A stretch of DNA of 56,898 nucleotides. Source: Clostridia bacterium (GTDB taxonomy: Bacteria > Bacillota > Clostridia > Christensenellales > SZUA-584). The stretch is from NCBI GenBank assembly GCA_003249555.1, contig QKIQ01000122.1, forward strand, positions 1-56,898, in the 5' to 3' direction. The position numbers and the translations under genes are program-made. Under the pieces are notes generated by a model. That model saw nothing but the letters and a program-made list of their open reading frames with translations, was not told the DNA's origin and made no database searches. Shown here piece by piece: positions 51,797 to 56,898 of this stretch (positions are counted from its first letter, which is position 1; each line of letters opens with the position of its first letter).

Positions 51797-53053
51797 TTAA
51801 TATATCGTGACTGTCACTGTACCTGCGCTGGCGTTGAAGTTTTCCTCTGAGAAGCCTTCGGGGATTTCAAACAGCACTTTAAGACTGTATGTTCCTGCTT
51901 CAAGGCCTTCCAAGTCCACATACGGTACGATATCCGATCGATTTAACTTAGAGACCTTGGATAAGCCCGCTATCACGGTAACGTCTACGTTGGGCTGACT
52001 GAACTGTGCGTTCAGCCCGTTTGATAGGTTTTTTTCCTCCAGACTGATGTCGCTGTACGTTTTCGTTTTCGTTATCTCTCGTATGGTGATGTACACCTGT
52101 GCCTTTTCAGGTGTCAGCACGGTTACGCCTTCAGGCGGATCGTAGTCAAGCGCGACGGTTTCACTGACGCTCTTGCCGCTCACGGTGTACGGAACAAGTG
52201 AAATCTTGTCAATCCCGACAAGTACGGAAGCATCTCCCGCGATTTGCACCGTAGCCGGCTCGCACGTGATATCTGCCACCTCGTAGCCGGCTGCCACCTC
52301 GTCTTGTCCGGCAATTGAGCCCACGACATCTATGGGCACCGTTTTCATGTGCTGTACATCCAGCTTGACAATGACGGACGGCAGATCGTCAAAATTGCTT
52401 TTGTCAATAATGTTGCCGTTATAATCCAGCAGATCAATCTCCATGTTTTTACTGAAGCCTTCGGTCAATCCGGTTAGATCCACATTGCAGACCGCGCTGG
52501 CTACGTTTTGTACATCCGTTTGCGCACCTTTGATATCCACCGTGGTGGGCGCAATTTCCGGTTCATTCGCGTAGTAACCATCGGGTACGCTGCCTATTGT
52601 ATTCACCTCGACCGGAACCGGCTTAGACATAAATTTATCAACGTGTACCGTTATGGTTTCTGGGCTTATTTCAAGCACCTGGGCACTGACGATACCGTTC
52701 GGCTTGGCTTTAATGGTAAGCAGATGGTCGCCGGGTCCGTTCACTGTCGATAAATCCACATAAACATCGATGTTTTCTTTAACCAGGTTTTTCATTTCGC
52801 TTTGCTTGACCTGAACTTTTACGTTTACGTCGCCGAGTGCCTCGGATAAGCTTTTGGATATTTCAAGCTTCTTATCGGTGAGCTGAGCATAATTCTCCAA
52901 ACGGACAGGAACATCGGTAACAGTTCGTGTTCTGACCGGATTTTCTTCCGCCAATACATAGCTCCAAAGAATCACAGCGAAAAGCACGGCCATGATTTTC
53001 ATAACGGGATTGCTTTTTACGACGTTCCATATTGTTTTAAGCACGGTCTTCAT
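51797..53053 (-). CDS. cdaR: CdaR: YbbR-domain regulator of diadenylate cyclase
   Basis: This 418-residue protein has a short cytoplasmic N-terminus, one membrane helix (about residues 18-36) and an extracellular region with about four YbbR repeats, recognisable by recurring P-x-T/V-V strands such as VPVRLEN, VPVEVNTIG, VPIDVVGS. CdaR binds the membrane cyclase CdaA and modulates c-di-AMP production. It overlaps the upstream cdaA gene. ATG 53053 is preferred over GTG 53062, since AGGA lies too close to the latter. The usual third gene, glmM, is not downstream. Confidence 0.9.
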   Translation of the reverse strand: MKTVLKTIWNVVKSNPVMKIMAVLFAVILWSYVLAEENPVRTRTVTDVPVRLENYAQLTDKKLEISKSLSEALGDVNVKVQVKQSEMKNLVKENIDVYVDLSTVNGPGDHLLTIKAKPNGIVSAQVLEISPETITVHVDKFMSKPVPVEVNTIGSVPDGYYANEPEIAPTTVDIKGAQTDVQNVASAVCNVDLTGLTEGFSKNMEIDLLDYNGNIIDKSNFDDLPSVIVKLDVQHMKTVPIDVVGSIAGQDEVAAGYEVADITCEPATVQIAGDASVLVGIDKISLVPYTVSGKSVSETVALDYDPPEGVTVLTPEKAQVYITIREITKTKTYSDISLEEKNLSNGLNAQFSQPNVDVTVIAGLSKVSKLNRSDIVPYVDLEGLEAGTYSLKVLFEIPEGFSEENFNASAGTVTVTIY

Positions 53054-53885
53054 GGTTGTCACGTCCTTTTTTGATGATTCGAAGACCTCTGAATTTTTGC
53101 GGCTGCTTGTTGATCATATACATATCTTCGAGCAAATCACGAATGGATTTGGAATCCAGATAGCGAATCAGCGTACCGTCTTGCGCCACGGAGATCACGC
53201 CTGTTTCCTCCGAAACGACGAGTGTGACGCTGTCGGATACTTCGGAAACGCCGAGTGCCGCACGGTGCCGGGTTCCCAATTCCTGACCAATCTGTTTGTT
53301 TTCGCTGAGCGGCAGAAAGCAGCCCGCAGCTTCAATCACATCTTCACGGATAATCACCGCGCCGTCGTGAAGCGGCGAGTTGGTGAAAAACAGGTTTTCA
53401 ATCAGTTCCGTGGTTATCACACCGCTGATGCGTGTGCCGCTTTCAATCACATCTTTAAGGCCTGTTCTGCGTTCAAAAACGATGAGCGCGCCCACACGTT
53501 TTTTGGAGAGGTTCAGTATTGCTTTTAATATATTTTCCACGTTTTCCTGCGCGTTGCCCGACTGCGAGGGCGATAGGTCGATATGCCCGCGGCCGATGCG
53601 CGCAAGAGCACGGCGAATTTCGGGATGAAATATGATGACGATGACGATGGCACCGGCGTTTAGTACGTAATTGAGCAGCCACGTGGAACCTGCCAGATTC
53701 AAAAAGTCTGTAACCCATGTGGCCAGCAGAATGATGCCGAGCCCTTTTAGCACCTGCATGGCGCGCGTTTTGGAAGTCAGCTTTAGCAGCCAATAAATGA
53801 CAACAGCCAAAAGAACGATGTCAATAAAATCGCGTATTTCAAAATCAGGTATGCTGTTAATAATGGCATTAATAATATCTTCCAA
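53037..53885 (-). CDS. cdaA: CdaA: membrane diadenylate cyclase
   Basis: This 282-residue protein has three N-terminal membrane helices (about residues 20-90) and a DAC domain with the catalytic DGA (174-176) and RHR (206-208) motifs. It makes c-di-AMP from two ATP, a messenger controlling potassium uptake and cell-wall homeostasis. It is the first gene of a two-gene operon with cdaR, which it overlaps by about 17 bases. The region upstream (53886-54081) is AT-rich, with possible - strand -10 sequences near 53970. Confidence 0.95.
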   Translation of the reverse strand: MEDIINAIINSIPDFEIRDFIDIVLLAVVIYWLLKLTSKTRAMQVLKGLGIILLATWVTDFLNLAGSTWLLNYVLNAGAIVIVIIFHPEIRRALARIGRGHIDLSPSQSGNAQENVENILKAILNLSKKRVGALIVFERRTGLKDVIESGTRISGVITTELIENLFFTNSPLHDGAVIIREDVIEAAGCFLPLSENKQIGQELGTRHRAALGVSEVSDSVTLVVSEETGVISVAQDGTLIRYLDSKSIRDLLEDMYMINKQPQKFRGLRIIKKGRDNHEDRA

Positions 53886-54081
53886 TGACCAGACACCTTT
53901 CGGGAATTATTCCACCACGAATAACAAACCAAAGCATGTATATTTATGATATCACCATTTTTTATATTATAAACGATTATTATTAAAAAACATACCGGAA
54001 TATAAAGAATCCCAAAAAATTTACGTTTTCTGGTCTGATTTACATCGTGCTATCTCGGCTGGTTTTCCAAGTGCCTTTGGC

Positions 54082-54110
54082 TTGAGAAGCGGATGATATT
54101 GAGGTATAAT
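54082..54110 (+). promoter_or_regulatory. Promoter of the uracil-DNA glycosylase gene, leaderless
   Basis: TTGAGA (54082-54087) and TATAAT (54105-54110) are 17 bases apart. The ATG begins at 54117, six bases after the -10, right at the expected +1, and there is no ribosome site between. Confidence 0.6.
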
Positions 54111-54116
54111 CAGGAT

Positions 54117-54677
54117 ATGTACACAAGCATTACAAAAATAAAAGAAGATGTGTTACAGTGCCACAAGTGTAGCCTTGGCGCTTCACGAAAAAATACTGTG
54201 TTTGGCGAGGGCAATGTGCATGCGCGTATTATGCTCGTCGGGGAAGGGCCGGGGCGCGACGAGGACGAGTTGGGCCGTCCGTTCGTGGGCCGCGCGGGAC
54301 AGTTGCTGGATAAGATGCTTGCCAGCATTGCTCTAACGCGCAACGATGTGTATATCGCAAATATATTAAAATGCCGTCCGCCGGGCAACAGAGACCCTGA
54401 GCCGGAGGAAGCCGCAGCGTGTATCGGGTATTTGAGGGCACAGGTGGCGCTGATTAAGCCAAAAATAATTGTATGTCTCGGGCGTGTTTCCGCCAAGCAC
54501 ATACTCGGGCAGGACATACGGATTATGCGTGACCGCGGCGTATGGCATAAGGTGAAAGGCTTTTGGATTATACCGACGTATCATCCGGCCGCGCTGCTGA
54601 GGAACGAGCTGCTTAAAAAAGACGCATATAAGGACCTTTTGGCGATTAAGGCCCGCTTTAATGAGTTAGGTGAGTGA
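54117..54677 (+). CDS. Family 4 uracil-DNA glycosylase with Fe-S cluster
   Basis: This 186-residue protein has the four cluster cysteines C15, C18, C86 and C102, motif A GEGPGRDED followed by GRPFVGRAG, and the C-terminal motif YHPAA, all typical of family 4 glycosylases that remove uracil from DNA. ATG 54117 is chosen over the longer frame because the TATAAT lies at 54105-54110. The mRNA should be leaderless. A related gene lacking the cluster cysteines follows, starting 4 bases after this stop codon. Confidence 0.9.
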   Translation: MYTSITKIKEDVLQCHKCSLGASRKNTVFGEGNVHARIMLVGEGPGRDEDELGRPFVGRAGQLLDKMLASIALTRNDVYIANILKCRPPGNRDPEPEEAAACIGYLRAQVALIKPKIIVCLGRVSAKHILGQDIRIMRDRGVWHKVKGFWIIPTYHPAALLRNELLKKDAYKDLLAIKARFNELGE

Positions 54678-54681
54678 TACA

Positions 54682-55287
54682 ATGAATCTTCATGATATCA
54701 ATGGCGATATTTTAGAAACCGCCCGTTTATTCGGCAAAACCGAAAGCGACGTGGTTTACGGTGAAGGCAATGGCAGTGCCGCTGTGATGCTAATCGGCGA
54801 AGCGCCCGGTGCCGAGGAGACGCGTCTTTTACGTCCGTTCGTGGGCAAAGCGGGCAAGAACCTGGACGAATTTTTATTTGTGCTGGCACTGCGCAGAAAA
54901 GATATTTATATCACGAATGTGGTAAAATTCAGACCGTACAAGGTAAGCGAGAAGGGAACGCTGTCTAACCGTCCGCCTGAAAAGGAAGAGCTTGCTGCCA
55001 TGCTACCGCATTTGCAGCGCGAAATTGAGGCGGTGGCGCCGCGCGTTGTGGTGACTCTGGGTAACGTTCCCTTAAAATCGCTGCACGGCACGAATGCGAC
55101 AATCGGCACATGCCATGCAATGCCCACGGGGGCTCATGCGCTTTCGCATAAGTTTCTTCTTTTTCCGCTATATCATCCCGCAAGCATCATATACAACAGA
55201 GCGCTAAAAAGCGTTTACGACAAAGATTTAAAAAAGCTTAAAGCTTTATTGCAGGCTATGGGGCTGTCTCCAAGGAAGCCGATTTAA
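54682..55287 (+). CDS. Uracil-DNA glycosylase-family protein without Fe-S cysteines
   Basis: This 201-residue protein is a paralogue of the preceding family 4 glycosylase. It keeps motif A (GEAPGAEE), RPFVGKAG and YHPAS, but all four cluster cysteines are gone: the N-terminal CxxC region reads ETARLFG, KCRPP is KFRPY, and the fourth position is not cysteine. It may act without a cluster or on another lesion. ATG 54682 follows AGGTGAG within the end of the previous gene; GTG 54670 is an alternative. The two genes are co-transcribed. Confidence 0.85.
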   Translation: MNLHDINGDILETARLFGKTESDVVYGEGNGSAAVMLIGEAPGAEETRLLRPFVGKAGKNLDEFLFVLALRRKDIYITNVVKFRPYKVSEKGTLSNRPPEKEELAAMLPHLQREIEAVAPRVVVTLGNVPLKSLHGTNATIGTCHAMPTGAHALSHKFLLFPLYHPASIIYNRALKSVYDKDLKKLKALLQAMGLSPRKPI

Positions 55288-55325
55288 CTCCGATTTGCCC
55301 TAAGCATATTTTTGGCTAATGGTTG

Positions 55326-55354
55326 TTGACTCAAAGCATGGTTGCGTATATACT
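55326..55354 (+). promoter_or_regulatory. Promoter of folD
   Basis: TTGACT (55326-55331) and TATACT (55349-55354) are 17 bases apart. Transcription should start near 55361, just before the ZTP riboswitch. Confidence 0.65.
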
Positions 55355-55370
55355 TTTTATGAACATACGA

Positions 55371-55457
55371 CTGGCGGAAGTGGATGAACCACAGGGAAGT
55401 ATGGGATGGATGAGATGTCGACCGCCTGGGCAAAGAAAACGGCTCAGCGGTTTTTTT
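55371..55457 (+). ncRNA. ZTP (pfl) riboswitch with terminator
   Basis: The RNA begins CTGGCGGAAGTGG and contains GGGATGGATGAGATG and the hallmark CCGCCTGGGCA at 55422-55432, the conserved ligand-site segment of ZTP riboswitches. ACCGC-C-TGGGC can instead pair with GCTCAGCGGT (55442-55451), giving a terminator stem followed by seven T. Binding of ZTP or ZMP, which build up when 10-formyl-tetrahydrofolate is short, should prevent termination and turn on folD. The AACGGAGGAAAG ribosome site follows. Confidence 0.88.
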
Positions 55458-55487
55458 ATACGAGAAATTAAATAACGGAGGAAAGCT

Positions 55488-56336
55488 ATGAGACAGCCAA
55501 TCATCATGGACGGAAGAGTGCTGGCCAAAGAGATCGAGGCGGATCTTGCGGTGCGGGCGAAGAAAATTATCGAAAAGACAGGCAAAGTACCGGTGCTTGC
55601 GACAATCCTCGTGGGCGATAATCCCGCGTCTGTCACATATGTGCGCATGAAAGGCAATGCCTGCAAGCGTGTGGGTATTGATTCGCTGCGTGTGGAGATG
55701 CCGGACAGCACGACCACAAAGCAGCTGCTTGCAAAGATTGCCCAGCTCAACGCGGATGATAACGTATGCGGCATACTGCTTCAGCATCCGGTGCCGTCTC
55801 AGATCGACGAGCAAAAGTGCTTTAATGCCATCGCGATGGATAAGGACACGGACGGTGTGAACACGAGCAGCTTCGGCGCGATGACGATGCATCTTCCCGC
55901 TTTTAAGTCAGCAACGCCGCTGTCCATCATGGCGCTGCTCTCGCGTTACGATATTGAGCTTGCGGGCAAAGATGTGGTGGTGGTGGGCAGAAGCCCGATA
56001 CTCGGCAAGCCGGTCTCTATGCTGCTGCTGAACGCGGACGCGACCGTGACGATCTGCCATTCCAAAACCAAAAATCTGCCCGAGATCGTGAAGCGCGCCG
56101 ATATCGTGGTGGCGGCGGTAGGCCGGGCGAAATTCATTCAGGCCGATTGGGTGAAGGAAGGCGCAGTACTGGTGGACGCGGGCTACAACGAAGGCAATGT
56201 GGGTGATATCGACCTTGAAAACGCGGCACCAAAATCCAGCGCGTATACGCCTGTGCCGGGCGGCGTGGGCCCTGTGACCATCGCGAAGCTCATCGAGCAG
56301 ACCGTGGAATCCGCGGAACGCAAGGCGGGGCTTTGA
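55488..56336 (+). CDS. folD: Bifunctional methylenetetrahydrofolate dehydrogenase/cyclohydrolase
   Basis: This 282-residue FolD has [14 protein letters not shown] with the catalytic lysine, [37 protein letters not shown] and [13 protein letters not shown]. It interconverts methylene-, methenyl- and 10-formyl-tetrahydrofolate for purine synthesis. The usual PCTP motif near residue 140 is replaced by SATPLS, a small deviation. It follows promoter, ZTP riboswitch and a strong ribosome site. A terminator follows at 56502. Confidence 0.95.
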   Translation: MRQPIIMDGRVLAKEIEADLAVRAKKIIEKTGKVPVLATILVGDNPASVTYVRMKGNACKRVGIDSLRVEMPDSTTTKQLLAKIAQLNADDNVCGILLQHPVPSQIDEQKCFNAIAMDKDTDGVNTSSFGAMTMHLPAFKSATPLSIMALLSRYDIELAGKDVVVVGRSPILGKPVSMLLLNADATVTICHSKTKNLPEIVKRADIVVAAVGRAKFIQADWVKEGAVLVDAGYNEGNVGDIDLENAAPKSSAYTPVPGGVGPVTIAKLIEQTVESAERKAGL

Positions 56337-56458
56337 GCTTGCCTTTAACCTTCTTTTTCCGCCAATTTTCCGGTTATCCTTGTTTCTCGCTACGCTCGAA
56401 ACGGCGCAAAACTTTACAGAGGTCCCCGAAAAGCGATGCTTTTTTGGAGTAAATCACA

Positions 56459-56500
56459 GCCCGTCTTGCCCACGAATTATTTTTAACTATATGACAGTCT
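56459..56500 (+). repeat. Copy 2 of the dispersed intergenic element
   Basis: GTCTTGCCCACGAATTAT followed by T-rich sequence and GACAGTCTAA matches the copy at 25969-26016 and likewise stands just before a terminator. The 56337-56458 stretch between folD and this element shows a small hairpin (AAAGCGATGCTTTT near 56430) and nothing else. Confidence 0.6.
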
Positions 56501-56501
56501 A

Positions 56502-56534
56502 AAGCGGTGTCTGAATCGGCACCGCTTCGCTTTT
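56502..56534 (+). terminator. Terminator of folD
   Basis: AAGCGGTG and CACCGCTT form a perfect 8-bp stem with a 10-base loop, followed by CGC and eight T. Confidence 0.85.
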
Positions 56535-56556
56535 TTTTCGATACGTTATATTGAGC

Positions 56557-56898
56557 TTATGACTCATTATTTATTTTGAGCCAAATCTCCATACTGTTTG
56601 TTTTTAAATCATGGCTAGCGTAACGTTCAGCCGCAAAAGGCTCAACGGTGATGCGCTGATATGGGAGCCATGTTTCAAAAAGATATCGATGGGCTTTATG
56701 TACGGCATCCATAATGAGTTGATCAAAATCTTCAGCTTCAAATGAACAGACAAAATATTTGCCTTCAGGCAATTCCCAAAGAGCCATGCCGTGTGGCGGC
56801 TCATTTGAAACGGCTTCGGCACCGGCAAAATACCGATAATAGCCTTCTTTGGTGCCGGCGAAAGCGACACCAAGCTCATCGCCACCGTCTTTAAGCCC
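56557..56898 (-). CDS. GyrI-like / AraC effector-binding domain protein (partial)
   Basis: The frame runs from the window edge to a stop at 56557 and gives 113 residues. GYYRYFAGAEAV, a proline-rich turn, PEGKYFVCSFEAEDFDQLI, RYLFETWLP and a final EIWLKI match the C-terminal half of GyrI-like domains, which bind small or drug-like ligands, alone or behind an AraC or MerR HTH. The 5' part lies outside, so an N-terminal DNA-binding domain cannot be excluded. An internal ATG (56787) would cut a conserved strand and is not the start. Confidence 0.75.
   Translation of the reverse strand, partial: GLKDGGDELGVAFAGTKEGYYRYFAGAEAVSNEPPHGMALWELPEGKYFVCSFEAEDFDQLIMDAVHKAHRYLFETWLPYQRITVEPFAAERYASHDLKTNSMEIWLKINNES

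Overview
The window looks like chromosome of a Gram-positive anaerobe of the class Clostridia, probably from an uncultured lineage. The evidence is a perfect Firmicutes-type LexA box (CGAACAAATGTTCG), ZTP and cobalamin riboswitches, a CdaA-CdaR pair, LytR-CpsA-Psr and YhbD/bactofilin proteins, many lipoproteins with acidic or Pro/Thr linkers, strong GGAGG ribosome binding sites and some TTG starts. No rRNA, tRNA, CRISPR array, transposase or phage gene was recognised.

Left edge (1-1.8 kb): the end of a membrane protein gene, a pair of facing terminators, an AbiE-type toxin-antitoxin operon whose toxin-like gene is cut short at its C-terminus, and a 43-codon gene remnant. This looks like eroded accessory DNA.

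Sugar-acid locus (1.7-16.5 kb, + strand): one gene train encodes a lactonase-like metallo-hydrolase, a URO-D-family protein, an enolase-superfamily dehydratase, an SDR, an LgoD-like dehydrogenase, and a sugar-type ABC transporter (lipoprotein, ATPase fused to a permease, second permease). A GntR/FCD regulator follows, then a second train with another LgoD-like dehydrogenase, a UxaB-like tagaturonate reductase and UxaA altronate dehydratase. The likely route is aldonate (possibly entering as a lactone) to tagaturonate, altronate and 2-keto-3-deoxygluconate. No uronate isomerase, KDG kinase or KDG aldolase is present.

Cobalamin unit (16.5-20.1 kb, - strand): a cobalamin riboswitch precedes a URO-D methyltransferase-like protein with a C-terminal thioredoxin-like domain, a COG0523 (CobW-like) GTPase, and two poorly known ORFs.

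Middle (20.3-33.3 kb): a large LCP protein with two kinds of coding tandem repeat, a lysoplasmalogenase-like protein, an AraC regulator with an extra N-terminal HTH, a duplicated-domain lipoprotein, an SOS-controlled DinB / 87-aa protein / SRAP operon divergent from a probably leaderless AAA ATPase gene, small hypothetical genes, a truncated alpha/beta-hydrolase stub, an SDR, a lipoprotein amidase, and three tandem copies of a ~105 bp repeat.

Right part (33.3-56.9 kb): two tandem alkaline phosphatase lipoproteins (the second behind a PhoP-box-like array), a YibE/F protein, bactofilin with YhbD, PhzF, a polar amino acid ABC transporter, several small membrane proteins, lipoate ligase, an orphan pilin, Tag glycosylase, HisC-like aminotransferase, cysteine synthase, a P-loop ATPase, an FAD-dependent protein, CdaR-CdaA, two tandem uracil-DNA glycosylases (one without Fe-S cysteines), ZTP-riboswitch-controlled folD, and a GyrI-like protein running off the edge.
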